Below, in pieces: positions 42,496 to 55,160 of a DNA stretch of 64,000 nt. A model generated the notes under the pieces. That model was not told the DNA's origin. It saw nothing but the letters and a program-made list of their open reading frames with translations, and ran no database searches. Source of the DNA: Stereum hirsutum FP-91666 SS1 (taxonomy: Eukaryota; Basidiomycota; Agaricomycetes; Russulales; Stereaceae); NCBI RefSeq assembly GCF_000264905.1, contig NW_006763136.1, forward strand, positions 2,280,057-2,344,056. The letters run 5' to 3'. The translations under genes and the position numbers were made by a program. Positions within the stretch are counted from its first letter, which is position 1, and each line of letters opens with the position of its first letter.

Positions 42496-45400
42496 ATGGG
42501 TCGACTGAACTTCGCGACTGATGAGGCTTCTCTCCTCAAAGCGTACAAACTGTCAACTCTCTCTCCGAGGTATACACCCGTTAACTCGCGTCCTGCAGGG
42601 CCTCTGACAAGCTTGTTTGAATCACAGCAAGTGGGAGGAGACTGATCATGAGGACACCGTTGCAGGTCAATTGGCTAGCCCTGGCGTCAACGGACCCAAC
42701 GAAGGGGAGGGTGACCCACTCGGGCTCGGAGCATATGTCGAGTCTGTCTACTCTCATTTGTATCGGCCTCCTGGCTCTCTCTGATTCCGCAACTTGAACC
42801 AGCACCAGCGAGATGGACATGGACACTCGTGCGTTCCTCCTGCAGCCCGCCAAATGTGGGCGTCCTTGTCTGACCGGGCTTGTACATACGCATGTTCAGG
42901 CGCAGCCATCTCTATTGCGTCGAAGTCTTTCGATCCCAAAGCTTTTATCTCCGTTGTACACCCCAACGCCACCTACCAGGATCTAGGGGCAGGCATTTCG
43001 AGACTTCGCGCGTCCATCGACTCTAGGTCTGAGGCTATCCGTGTTCTCGTGGAGGATAATTTTGACAGATTTGTCGCTGTGAAAGCCTCTACGGATGGTA
43101 AGCATCCACACAGACACTTCTTCCAAGTCATTGCGTTGTGGCTTCGCATGTATGATTTCTTTGCTCGCACGACGACTCATTCTGCATACGCCACAGCACT
43201 TCACGCCGAAATGCGCGAGGGATTGTTGGCCGAATCGACGGACTACGCCTCCAGGCCATTGCGGGACCAACTCAAGCGTATGTGGCCAGATTCGCCGTTT
43301 CTCAAACGCTGCTTATATCTCTGGTCATCCAGAGGCGGCCTCGAAGGCCAATCAGGTCTTTCTCCCGGTTCTCGAAAATGCGAACAAGGCCCAGAAGCTC
43401 AGGACTACCCTCGGCGTGTTCGAACGATCCAAATTCTTCTTCAATCTACCGGCTTCGATAGTCGAGTCTATGCAAGTGGTATGTTGAAACCGATCTCAGT
43501 GTCTCCCCTCGTTTTACGACGCTCTTGCGTTAAGGGTCGTTACGAAGCTGCAATGCGTGATTACAAGAAGGGCAAGTTTATGCTCGAGTCACGTCCCGGC
43601 CAGCTTTTACCCATTGGGTCTCAGAAGGAAGGCGAGGGCGCTGTGCTGGCTGAGAGACAGCAAAAGCGCATACTAGAGAAGGTGTGGAGTACGGTTGAGA
43701 AAGCCATGGGTGAAATGAGGGCCTTGCTGTTGTCCCAGCTACAAGATCCCGGCAGGCCTGTGGAGGAGCAGGAGAAAACTATAGAGTGAGTCATTTGATA
43801 TTCGTAGAGTTCATTCTCTCATCTTGTTTTGCCAGGATCCTCCTCGAACTGGACACATCCGATGATCCTGTTTGGACTTACTTTGACTCGCAACATAAAT
43901 ACATTATGGATTCCATGAAGAGAACATTCCGTGTCACGTCGGATGCCGTACAGGGTGAGCATTCATCGTTGTCATGTCGACACCCTTGTGCTCATCCGTC
44001 ACGAGCGTTCAGCCAAGAAGCATAGAGTGGATCCACCGATTTCTGGGTCAGAGGCTTCCAACCTCCTTCTAGCGGGACAGCTGCAAAATTGTGTCACTGC
44101 TCTGAAATCGAACCAACCTGACCTAGTGATCGGTGAGCACGGTTTCCCTTTTTTTTTTTTCGGAGGACTCGAATTCTAGCAACGGTTTTGGTTTACAGCC
44201 CAGTCTGGTGGTCATGAAGTCTGGCAGTCCATCTTAGAGACTGTGAAAGCGGTCTCAGAAGTCATGATCTCTGCATTGCCAAACTTTTGGAGAGTGGGGA
44301 GGGCGTTTCTAGACGGGCGTTTCAAGAAGGTGTGCTGCTGTCATAATCTTTGTCCTCATGGCAGTCCCTCATTGAAGAGATCGTGATCGACAGACTACTT
44401 CCACGTCTCGACGTAGTCCAAACCAGGTCGGCACGATGGCGTTCGATATCATCAAACTCTACATCTCCATCCTCTCCGAATTCTTCCTTCTATCCGACAA
44501 AGCCGTGGCCTCTCCGGCCGCTGGCAGCGCGAAGCCTCCTCCTTTCTTCCCTCTGAACAGTAATGTATTGACGACGGCGCATTACCTCATGAAAGTGCTG
44601 GGAGAAATACAAGAGAGTGTCAACGAGATAAATTTGATGGAGATCAACACTGGACGCGGTAACGATGTGAATGCGACCCTGAAGGAACTGATCGAAAGCG
44701 TTCGGTGGAAATTTGAGGATGTTCTAATCACCGCATGGCTCAGAGGTGGGTCTACTGTTCGTACATTCTTGGCTCTATCTGACGATAGTGCAGATGCCAC
44801 TCAGTTCTATCATCTCGAAACCTGGACTGCCTCCATCGCGGAACCCTATACTACGCTCTATCTCTCGGACATCCAACTCTTCGAAAAGCACATCACCACT
44901 TGCGCCTTCAAAATTGCAGGAGGTGTCGATCTCTCCGCCTCCGCCTCGTCGTCACGCTTGGTGAAGCAGCATGCTGTCGCCACCGAGTTCAAATCCAAGA
45001 TCACCAAGGCCTTTGTGGATACCTTGTATGCGTTCCTAGACGGTATGGTGAACTTGGCGAGTGAAGAGAGTCCTATTGGATTACGCGGTGTTGGTCAGGA
45101 ACAAGGAGGTGCCGTGCATCTTCAGGCGGATGGTGCGGCCAGTTCAAAGCTCGGCAAGATATCGCATTCGAATTCCATCACAGGCCCCAATGCTTTTGAC
45201 CAATTAGACCTCGCAAGCATAGTATGTTTCCCCAATCATCTGCGTGTGTGGTATACTCATTCTCGTGTGCAAGGATACGAGAACCATCCTAGTTTTGTCC
45301 AACCTTGACTATTTGAGACGAAGTTTGATACCTAGTATGGTCAGCCAGCTGGAAATAGCGTTCAACACATCCATCGAGGCAGAGAAGCAGGTACGAGGTT

Positions 45401-46335
45401 TGCGCCCTATATTCACCCGTACTGAGCTTATTATAATGCCGTCACAGACGTTGATGACCGTGGTGCAAGAGCTCGACAAAACACTATTCGGTGGTTATGT
45501 GAAACCTAAAGCTGCCATAGTCACAAGCATAGTGCGGCGCGGTATCCTGGACAGCGACATGGACTGGTACGAAACGCCACAACCTACAGGTCTGTCGTCG
45601 TGTTGTTCCAAATGAAGCACTGTACTCACTGCCGGCGCAGAAATTCGCCCTTACATGTACGAAACACTGATGTTCCTTGTCGGTGTTCACGCTCAAGTCA
45701 GCAGCGCAGCTGCTCCGCTGCTTGATCGAACGTTGAATGCGCTGGTAGAGGACCTCGCGCAGGAGGCTTTGCGATGCTTCCGACAAGTCAAGCGCTTCGG
45801 CATGGGTGGCATGCTCAGAGTACGTATATTTCTGGTGCTCCGCATCAGCGCTGAGCCGAATAACCCATACTTCTCTTGAATTGAACAGGCAACCCTTGAG
45901 ATTGAATTTATGCACCAAACTCTTTCACGATACGTCACTGCCTCTGCCAATTCGATGCTCTCGGAGCTCTACGAGAAGATATCGAAAGCTTATGCCCGGA
46001 GACCTGGTGACGAGAACCTTCAGAGTCTTCTGGACGGCGTCAAGCGGACATTGGCTGAGACACGTCGTGCGACGGGCATCGAGTTTCTATGCTTCAGGAT
46101 CACAAAGGAGCGCAGCTCTACCAAGGACAGGGATAAAGCACAGGGCGGCAGCGGCAGCCTGAGCAGGATTAAGGATCGAGAGCGGAAGGAGAGCGAGTAT
46201 AGCACCGGGAGCGGAAGTTCGAGGAAGGACACTGACAAGAATGAGAGGAACAGAAAGGATACTGATAACCAGAGGCCTGAACGAGACCGTGAGAGGGGTA
46301 GAAAAGACCCAGAGAGATCAGCTCGAAGAGATTAG
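42496..46335 (+). CDS. SEC5: Exocyst complex component Sec5
   Basis: Subunit of the octameric exocyst that tethers secretory vesicles to the plasma membrane at the hyphal tip. Start at ATG 42496: [19 protein letters not shown], the standard opening. Early exons give [10 protein letters not shown], then [46 protein letters not shown] and [20 protein letters not shown], all signatures of Sec5. Then [20 protein letters not shown] and [32 protein letters not shown], and a long helical middle (CorEx plus exocyst rod) including [20 protein letters not shown]. The C-terminus has [33 protein letters not shown] and then a charged Lys/Arg/Glu/Asp tail of about 80 residues. Roughly 14 exons. An intron at about 44130-44200 carries a 14-T run. 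The gene starts just downstream of the LINE fragment, so its promoter may have been altered. Confidence 0.94.
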
Positions 46336-46585
46336 AGGGACGGCACCGGCACCGTGAACTAGCATAGTGTCCATGTCTTCTCCTGTATTGTTTATTTTAT
46401 GTTGCGAAATTGCAGTATAGTAATGTAGAGTCCATGCATTGAAAAGGTCCGAATGATAGGCCCCGGGGTCGTGAAACAGGACAATTATACTACAAGTGCA
46501 TCTTTCCTTGAAGTCCATAGTGCGACCGGCATGAGTTTTAGCTAAGGTACAGGGCAACACAGTCACCCGAGTTCGGATTCATGCT

Positions 46586-48580
46586 TCAGGCGAGAAGATC
46601 CACTAGAATAGTGATGATACCGAGGACTGTATTTGACGGGACTGCGTTAGCGAACGATGAGGAAATAGCGGGAAGTACCCTACCAATCTCAAGACCGATG
46701 AGAACGATCACGATGGTTTCAAGACGTTCAGAGTGTCGGCTCAAGACAGACTCCTTGAGAAGTTGAAGCATGTCCTGCAGCACCTGTGGGAGCCTTGAGT
46801 AAAGGTACTAGACACGGGGGAATGGGTCCTCACCTCGACACGGGTATTGAGAAGATTGATTCGTTGAGGTAGCTCCAAGTAGCTACGAGCCGCATCGTAC
46901 AAAGGCTGGAGATCAGGATACGTCTGTACAGGGGTTCGTGATCAGACGGTCGCTCGATGAAGCAAGCAGTCATTGAACCAACCCAGAAGACTTCAGGAGA
47001 GTCAAGAACAGACCCGACGGAGGCGATATTGGAACGCAGTAGGAAAACCTCCCCCATCTTCTTCATGATTTCTGACGGCACGAGGCGACATCTCAGAGTA
47101 TGAAGGTGATCCAAGAAATAAAATCTTACCTTTGTGCGGCATCCCTATTTTTCCTGTCTCACTAATGATTTCCGGGTATTCCTTGGTCTCTTCGATAGTA
47201 GTGGAAATGAGCTCTTCAAACTATATAATCTCGCATCTGACTTCAGTTTCACCCTGCAATAAACCCACAATGAGCGTACCAGAGATATCTTGACGGATTG
47301 AGATAGCGCATGGGATAGCGAAAGTTTCGTCCTAACGAATGAGGCGGCATGAGCGATAACGAGAAAGCTAATTTCCGGGTACTGTTGGTTGTAGCGTACA
47401 TATAACTCGATCCTTTGCGCAGGGTAATCACATCGTTATATATGCTATGAGGGGAATCAATAAGGGTATTTGAGAGAACTGACGAACCAAACATACCGGC
47501 TGTAATTGGCATAGTAGAAGTTGAGGTCCTCCATTTCTACTTCATCGGGGCCTGATAGACGGTAAGTAGAGATACAGTCGGTGCCACTATCGTCGTACCA
47601 AGTTTTTCGACCTCAAAACGCTTTCTATTGGAATAAAACAAGCTCAATATACGGGGCAGACTGACTGATATGATAAACGTAGACTGACAGGGAGGACAAG
47701 AAGCGTTTCTCTTGTACCTCAGTCATGCCCCAAATAACGACCGTCCCATAAGAAAAGAGAAATATTTCCGCCTCGATTGCGCTCGTGTCGAACTTGCTCT
47801 TCTTCTTGACTGGAGGTACTTGTGCGTCATTTACTCCGTCAAAATCTGCAGGCGATCGAAGCTCGGGAATGCCGAGTAAATCTCCCGTTACACCATCATC
47901 CGAGCCCTGCCACCTTACTTTAGACTGCCTGCTCTCGCTGGCTGGTGTGGTAGGAGGGTCATATACATAGGGTGTGTAGATGACGTCGTCGATGATACGC
48001 GCATTCGCGTGGTATGTGTTACGGCGAGCATTGAAGAACTTCATCAGATCCTGAAAGTTATAAGAGCTAGGAGAGATAGGGCACGGGGTGGAAAAAAATG
48101 GTGTTACTGAAGGAACGAAGAAAGAGGAAGCCCATATACCTTGCTGTAGCATACGCCGTAACGCGCGGGAGGGATTTCGCCTTTTTTTTTGTGAGACGCT
48201 TGGCATCTCGACGTGCAGTGCCAGCGGGAATGCGTGCAATCTGGTTATACACCTATGTATAATTTCGCACGAGTATCAGTTCAGCAATCTCGGTCTTGGT
48301 AGCCAGATGCAAGAACGCGGCGCACCTCAACATCGTCAGTCTCGTCCTCATCATCTCCCTCATCCTCGTCACTATCTCCAGTGGCCACAGAGCCTTCAGC
48401 GGCATCCGAGGTGGCTTTGGGTGGTTTGAGCAATGTTCTTCGTGGGGCAACGGGCTCCGGTTCAGGTTGCTCAGGCAAGACCTTTAGTTTGCCCGTAACC
48501 TTCGTGGACCTATTTGCTCCACGAACCTTCGGCTCGTCGGAATTCGCTCTCGACTGCGACATTGGAAGACTGGAAGACAT
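46586..48580 (-). CDS. DUF155 membrane protein (RMD1/RMD8/Sif family)
   Basis: Family related to yeast Rmd1/Rmd8, fission yeast Sif2/Sif3 and human RMND1. Start at 48580 (MSSSLPMSQSRANSDEPK). A disordered acidic N-terminus (DSDEDEGDDEDETDDVE) precedes VYNQIARIPAGTARRDAKRL and LPRVTAYATA, FQDLMKFFNARRNTYHANA and the conserved EAEIFLFSYGTVVIWGMTE. After several small exons (YFRYPMRYLNPS-type, LAFSLSLMPPHS) come LYDAARSYLELPQRINLLN, TRVEVLQDMLQLLKES, RHSERLETIVIVLIGLEI and a C-terminal hydrophobic segment VLGIITILVDLLA that is the membrane anchor. Motif order matches the family. Members are thought to act in mitochondrial or organelle organisation; this one has no clear mitochondrial presequence, favouring the Rmd8/Sif type. 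The large transposon is inserted only about 126 bp upstream of its start. Confidence 0.9.
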
Positions 48581-48705
48581 TGAAATGGATGCGAGAGCAC
48601 TAGCAATACGAAGTCAAGATGAGGCAGGGCGAGAGGCGTACAGCAGCAGTGAACGCAATTCTCAACTATCACTGCGATAGTTCCTGTTCCGTTAGGACAG
48701 GTCTT

Positions 48706-48714
48706 GAGATGGTG
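48706..48714 (+). repeat. Left 9-bp target-site duplication
   Basis: GAGATGGTG directly flanks the left terminal repeat. The same nonamer lies at 59105-59113 beyond the right terminal repeat, with no mismatch. Nine-bp duplications are the rule for MULE insertion. Confidence 0.92.
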
Positions 48715-48853
48715 GGGTGGTGAGCTCTCCCAACCAACTGCCTTTTCTGGACACAACCAGAATCGCGGCTCGCGGCTCGCTCCGACGCGCGCCGCACTCT
48801 CGTTCAACGCGTCCTCGTCGACTTAGACAAATTCCCTTCGTCGTAGCACGCTG
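48715..48853 (+). repeat. Left terminal inverted repeat
   Basis: Begins GGGTGGTGAGCTCTCCCAAC and ends TCGTAGCACGCTG. Aligned by hand with the reverse complement of 58966-59104 it shows about six differences in 139 bp and no gaps. Three differences are CpG to TpG/CpA changes. The last 13 inner bases are identical; similarity stops sharply after them. Confidence 0.92.
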
Positions 48854-49128
48854 CTCACGTTGTACATACATCTAATTTGACATTCTCAGACACGTTTTGC
48901 CGCTATGTGTGACAGCAACAAAGCGTGACAGTAAACCTCCTACGTATACACTTCTCGCATCCCCAAGGGAGCAGCACCCCTCAGACGCGTGACCTGAGGT
49001 TGGTTCACACGTTTAAGGCGTCGACCCCTTCCCCCCCTCCCCTCGGGATTATTTTAAATAATTAAAAAAAGAATTCATAAATTCGACGTTGGCCTACGCT
49101 ACGGCTACGGCTACAGCTTTGGCTCACA

Positions 49129-52100
49129 TTACTCGTATGCAGGACGCCTCCGCTTCGACTTTCCAACGCGGAACCCGGCATTAACCTGACAGTCCGTATC
49201 ACAGAACCATCCCCCTTGCGGGACTTGCAGGAGGCCGGCACATTTCAGGTGATACTGTACGCACAGCATCAAGAATGTAAGGATGAGTGTCACGATTTTA
49301 CGACGGGTGATGCAAGACATGAATTTGAACGTACCACGGAAGAGCAAGATGGTCCATCACAGCGAACAACGGGCCCTTCGTTCAAGGATGTTGAGCAATT
49401 CGGGTCGTAGCATTCTTTTTCTTCGTCCGACTCGATTCGCAAACGCTTCCGAGCAGACTGACGCACAGGGCGAGAGGAAGCCATCTGAGTTGACGAAGGC
49501 TCGCCATGCACAACTTCAGGATCTATTGAAGCCATGGTCTCTGTGGACTGGCCTTCGGGACCTTCGAGTTGACAGTGAGAGTGAGGCGGAGCTGACGGAG
49601 ATGGGGGACGCTCGGAGGCAAGGGAGGTATCGTCCTGCGATAGGGAATCATGATTGGCAGGATTTCATGAAGCAAGAAGCGAAAGAACGCACCATAATTC
49701 TCGCCAATCCATCCTCCAAGTCGTCACTACACTCAACAATTCCCTGATCATCAACGTACGCATCTGTTATCGTAGCCTCGCCAGGATCAGAATCATCGTC
49801 AGTGGTCTCATTATCCGACTCGGAGCTAGTACCCTCATGGTCCAACTCTTCGTCGCCACTCTCCTGCCCCTCTGCATCCACAACGTCAACATCCAACTGT
49901 GCGTTATGCACAGAATCACGGGCGGTGATGTGAGCGTAAACGTCGTTATCGTTAAGATTGGCGGTCCGTAAGGCATCGCCATCCGCATTCTCCCTACATT
50001 GATTTATGTTAGTGTCAAGTAGGGAATGGAGCAAGATATACAGTTGAGGAGAACGTACAAGAGGGCGAGGCGGGTGCTATGAGTGTCCGAAATCTTCATC
50101 TGGGGACGCTGGGCGAGTCTCTTCATCTTCGCCGATACCCGGACAGCCTTCCTGTTCAACCAGACCCCTTTCATCAACGTCTCCTCGCTCTCGCTAATCT
50201 CATACAGATCACGATAAGTTTCGGCGTTTGCGCCGGGATGGTCGTTCTCGATGTGGAATTTGAGGTTGTATTTCCACACAGCAGGAGAATTTGGCGCAAT
50301 ACAAAGGGGACACTTCAAGGGCACGTTGGAGCACGGCGAGCGTACGGTTGACTTGGCTGCTTTTTTCATGACAATCTTGTAGAGGTTGGGGCAGCGGGAC
50401 GTCGTCATGTTGACCTGAGAAGTACCTTTCTTCGACTGTCTGAGAAAGATGACACAGGACGAGCCTGTACCGAGACAGAGGCCGCAGACCTGTGAGGATC
50501 CCTTGAAGAGAGGGTCGGAGAGGATGTGAGCGCCTTCATGTTCGATTATACGAGGGCCAGACAGTCCAGCTGTATATCTGTTGTCGCAACGGTAACAGAC
50601 GCCATGGTGTTGGGAGTATCGGTCAACGTCTTCGTCCTCGCAGATGAAACAAGCGGAACCTTGAAAGCAAAATAAAGTCAGGCAGACCAAGTCGGAGGTT
50701 GATGATCAGAACATACCATCGGGAAGGCGGTAGGGGAATGTATCAGAGAGCCTAACATTACAGATACGATGGCGGACCTCCTTTGTACGTGAGAACAGAA
50801 GCTGACCCATGGCCCGCAGCTCAGACGACTTGAAACTGTAGGTCTCGTTCCCATTGGAGCCAGGATAGACACCGCGCTCGGTGTCTGGGTCGATGAGAAG
50901 TAGAAGCGTCCCTTCTAGATCACGCAGATCATTCCCAGACTCGAAGCGACCGTTCCACTGCCAATCCGGATGTGCCGACTGATGAGAGCGGTCGGTGCAG
51001 ACAAGAGTCATGATTCGAGCACGGACGCGAACATTGGGTTGATTGACGAGTGAAGATGGAAGAAGGGAGACGGTAGTGTGGTTGTGCTGGATTTGAAGAA
51101 CGCTGACAACCGCGACAAAGAAAAGGTTGTCGCACCGAACCAAGGTAAGCGCTGGATCTTCGACGGCGAGAACCTTGTCTTCTGGTACAGCGAGAGCAGC
51201 CCTGACAGCAGGTGAGAGATCGGGCTGATCGAACTGCTGAGAATCGCGGACACGGGTCAGGCGGTCCTTCGAGATAGGCGTGACCAACGGGTTTGAGTAG
51301 AGTCGTAAGATGGAAGCTTTATGGAGGCCTTTTGGATTGGAGGGATCGACAACAACGCGAGGCTCATACCGAGGACGCCCAGTATCGGGATGGATAGCAG
51401 CATCAGCGTCGGCGAGGTCGTCGAGATCTGGCAATTCTATTCCACCAGCGTTGACTTCGTCGATAGAGACGTCACCAGTTTCCACCTCGCCGTCTGACGG
51501 CGGCGCCACAGTCGATCCTTCCTCACCCTCCTCCTCTTCCTGCTGTTCCTCATCCGAGAGCAATCCGTTCTTCAAAACAATCTTCCCACCTCCGAAAGGG
51601 CACAGATTGTCATATCCACCAGTCTCCTTCATCCATCCGAAAGGAACTTCCAGCCCAGCCTCTCGCAAGACACCTGCCGCCAATCGCTCTCCTTCCGACC
51701 AACATGTAAACAAAACAAGGTCGCGATACGACACATCTCCCTTCCAGCTACGCGGACTAATGTGGTCCAGCGCAGCCGTGATCTCCTCGCCCATCTCCTT
51801 CAAACTGGTCAGATTGAGACGCCGGGCCTGCCCACCCCACTCCGGATGAAGTTCGAGGATCTTGACGCACTGAACAGCGCCATCGATACGGTTGGCGAGC
51901 TGAAGCATATCTGCATTACAATCGCTCCCGACCATCGTCCGCACCTTCCCAAATACCTGCTCGAGCCCATCTGTACCAAGGAGGATGATAAAGAATTGGC
52001 CGTCCGGATTATCGACCTGAGCTTTTGCGACACAAATATAGACTGTTCGAATCATAGACTGGAGGTCGAAATAGAGCTGGACAGGAATGAACCGCCCTTT

Positions 52101-55100
52101 GTCTTGATTATAGAGAGCGAGGGCGAGATGAGATGCGGCAGAGAGTCGGGTGAGTTGTTCGTCGAGGGAGAGTGTCACATCGAGGTATGACTCGAGAAGG
52201 TAGCGGTAGAGTGATCCAAGAAGATTGAGGATGCGGCGAGACGCTTGGGACGGAGGAGAGAGACGATCGTTCGGGGGAGGAAGGTGAGAGACTGAATTAA
52301 GGAGCTGGATCATGAGAGTGACGTCCTGGCGATCGTTCGGGGCAAGCAATCGTTGAGCGGCATCAGCGGCCATCCTTTGAGACTCGACGAGATGCGCCTT
52401 GATGATATCTGACGAGAGGGAAATGTCGTCGATTGTGATGCCGGATTGGCGCAATAAGGTATTTCGAAGCCGCTTGAACACATGTTTCCAATCTGCGTCG
52501 TTGGTGATCTCGTCCTCACCACAGACACGCGAAAAGAGATCGAACAGTTCGAAGGCACGAAAGACTGCTGATTGTAATGGAAACTCCTTGTTCATCGTCT
52601 GGTCTATCAGCACTTGTCGACGACGACTGTCACCATCGGTCGAGATCACGTAGATGCGAACATTGCGGGGGATAGGCGAAGTGGGTGCGGCGATTGCTGT
52701 AAGAGCAGACTGGACCAGACGGCGGTGTTGCGTTACTGTCTCCCGTTTACAGGTGCCGGAAATCAAGAAAGGACGAGCAACGTAGTCTTGCGGGCGGTTG
52801 GTGAGAATGGACAGCGCCATAACCGTTGCCTATGGGGATACATGTATATTCAATATCAACTCAATACCGGTAGGAGATATTGAGGAACAACGTACCTCAG
52901 ATGCGAAATGAACTCTTTGCGGTACAGCCTTCAATGCCTCCAATACAACATCAGCCTGCCGAAGAGAGCGGAAGTCGAGACAAAGCCCAGAGGAATGCTC
53001 GCGGCACAGGCCAAGGATCGTGTTGAGAAAGGCCTCCCAGCGCAGACGCTCTTGTATCTTCAGCTCATCGGACGATACACTTGCACCGTAGACGACGATA
53101 TGTCCTGGTGGGCCGGTAGCGGCGGTCATCGGAACCCAATCCTCGAATGCGGCACAAAGGTTGGATAGCAGATCCTCCACGCTAGGAAAGCCCGAAGAAG
53201 CTCGGATGTGATTGACGGTCATGTTGCGCCGAGTAGAATCAATGGAAGGTGTCCCGAGCGTGCGATGGGCAATATTTGCAGCGGAAACGCCACCGAGCTT
53301 CCAGATTAGGTACGAGCGTTGAAAGTCGGCTTCTTGATAACTCTTCGGCTTGTATGCCTGCTTAGCTGCCGCGTCGATAGCTCGTAAGTATCCGAAGACA
53401 CCTGCACCGTTTCGTTCCTGGACAGCGAGTGCAATACGGATGCGAGGGATCTCGTTATTGATGATGGACATGACGAGACGGCGCCAGCCATCGAGATGAC
53501 GAACTCGTACGGCGATGAGGCGACCACGATTCAGACCGTCGAGGTGAAGCGCATCAATCTGACTAGTCTTCTGCTTGAGCCAGTCGAACAGCTGAGTAAT
53601 GGAGAGATAGGCCCACGGCGTGTTCTTGTGAGCGCCATCAAGGTTCCGATGCCGAATACCCATGACGATGGAATGGTTCTCGATCTTGCGGCATGAAGCG
53701 CAAGTGGGCCGTGTGGACTGGCCAGCACAATCGACAGAGCGAAGATACATATGAGGCCCGGGGTTGACGATAGCAACGTTCCATGGGAGTGCTCGAATGT
53801 CGTGGATTGCGAAGGGATACGAAAGGTATGGAGAGGAACCGTCAGGGAACGTCATGCGATATCCTAAGCAGGTAAATAAGATGGGTGCTGGCGTAACGGG
53901 CTTTGAACCCTGTGAGGGAATGGGTTCGAGTGGCGGTGGGATATCGTCGAGGTCCGTAACGTATTCGAGTGGTGGGGGGATATCGTCGAGGTCCATGGGC
54001 GCTGCGTATGCTGATGTCGAATGCTTGCGAACGATGGTAATGGGTTCGAGTGGCGGCGGCATATCATCCAGATCGGTCGACTCCTGATGCCCTGCTGGAT
54101 CAGGATACCGAAGCTCAAGACCGTGCTGCTCTAAGCTGAAGAGACAGGGTAATCATGAGTAAACGTCGTGATCACAAAGGGATGGAGAACGTACACAATC
54201 CGAACAGCTGCTAAAAGCTTTTCGACGCGCTCCGTCAACATCCCGACATCAATTCCCGCCCGTCCAATCGCCTCCACCCAATCCCCGAATCCCTCCAAAC
54301 CAGCCCTTCCCCTTCTTACGAATCTCACCAAATCCGCCACCGAAGAATTGTAACCCAAGACGCGATGAAGACTACGACTCCAATCTTCCTCCCAAGCCTC
54401 CTCTACATTTGCTACACCTTCCGTCGGATCACCGGTAATCTCAGCGAATGCGTCCGATAGTAAGCCTAGAGGAACCGCCGGCGGAAGCTGCGTATCCGCG
54501 AAACGTATCTTCGTGGCCAAAACAAGCCAAAGTGGTTGATTAGCACCAGCGGGACGGACAGTGTTGTCGAGAACATCGGCGTCAAGGTCGATCGGTCGCA
54601 ATTCTGTGCCGGCAGAAGGTACGGGCACAAGAGTCTGAGAATGTGGTATTGTGGTCGACTGAGTGTTGGTGCCAGGGCCGAGTGGCTGAACGGTAGAATG
54701 GGAAGGCTGATGTACGTCTAAGGAATATGTACGAGTCAGTGATGTCTTTGAACTGAGGGGGAACAATGCAGCATACCTGAAGAGGCATTGTGCGTCTGAG
54801 ACGCAAGACCTGTCGCCGTAGATGATGAGGATCCAGTAGGCTTGACGGAGGATATCGCTCGAGTGAAAAAATTCTTGATTCCACGAGCAGCTGGGACGGG
54901 CGCTTTGGAGCGATGTTTTGCGCTCTTGATGTGTTGCTGCCAATTCGCCTCTCCGCCTAGGCCGATTTGCACGTCGCGCTTGCAGCTCTCGCAGAAGCGA
55001 GTGCTGCCGGCGTTGAAGCCATCATCGGGCTCACCCTGATCCTGTTGCATGAAAATTGTCAGTCGAGCGAAAGGAAATGATGTCGGTCACAAGAAGAAAG

Positions 55101-55160
55101 TACCTTCGGGGCAGGAGCAGAGGTATTCGCCTGCTTCTTCTTCTTCGACTTGTCTACCAT
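49129..55160 (-). CDS. Giant transposon protein: zinc finger, P-element/THAP9-like RNase-H motifs, PHD finger
   Basis: About 1,830 codons in nine exons, all open and in phase; start at 55160 (MVDKSKKKKQANTS). Exon 2 has a C2H2-like finger, FCESCKRDVQIG with WQQHIKSAKHRS. A disordered part follows, including three DLDDIPPPLEP-type repeats (about 53925-54085). The large exons carry ILFTCLGYRMTFPDG, VDCAGQSTRPTCASCRKI, IHHIRAS-like helices, then VISTDGDSRRRQ, DADWKHVFKRLRNTLL and LLGTDGLEQVFGKVRT. These three look like the D, D and E sites of P-element/THAP9-type transposases, spaced in the expected order (inference). A Cys/His region follows: ACFICEDED, HGVCYRCDNRY, CGLCLGTGSSC and PLKCPLCIAPNSPAVWKYNL with FHIENDH. 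After an acidic stretch comes a C-terminal PHD finger: CYDPNCSTS, VRCDGPSC, YHLKCAGLLQVPQGGWFC, DTDC. It ends KSKRRRPAYE. Similar proteins seem widespread in Agaricomycetes. No stop or frameshift found, unlike its neighbour. Confidence 0.82.

Noticed and set aside
54650..54690. A-box-like GCCGAGTGGCTGAACGG as a tRNA start
   Set aside because: No B box or T-run follows and it lies in an exon of the giant transposon gene.
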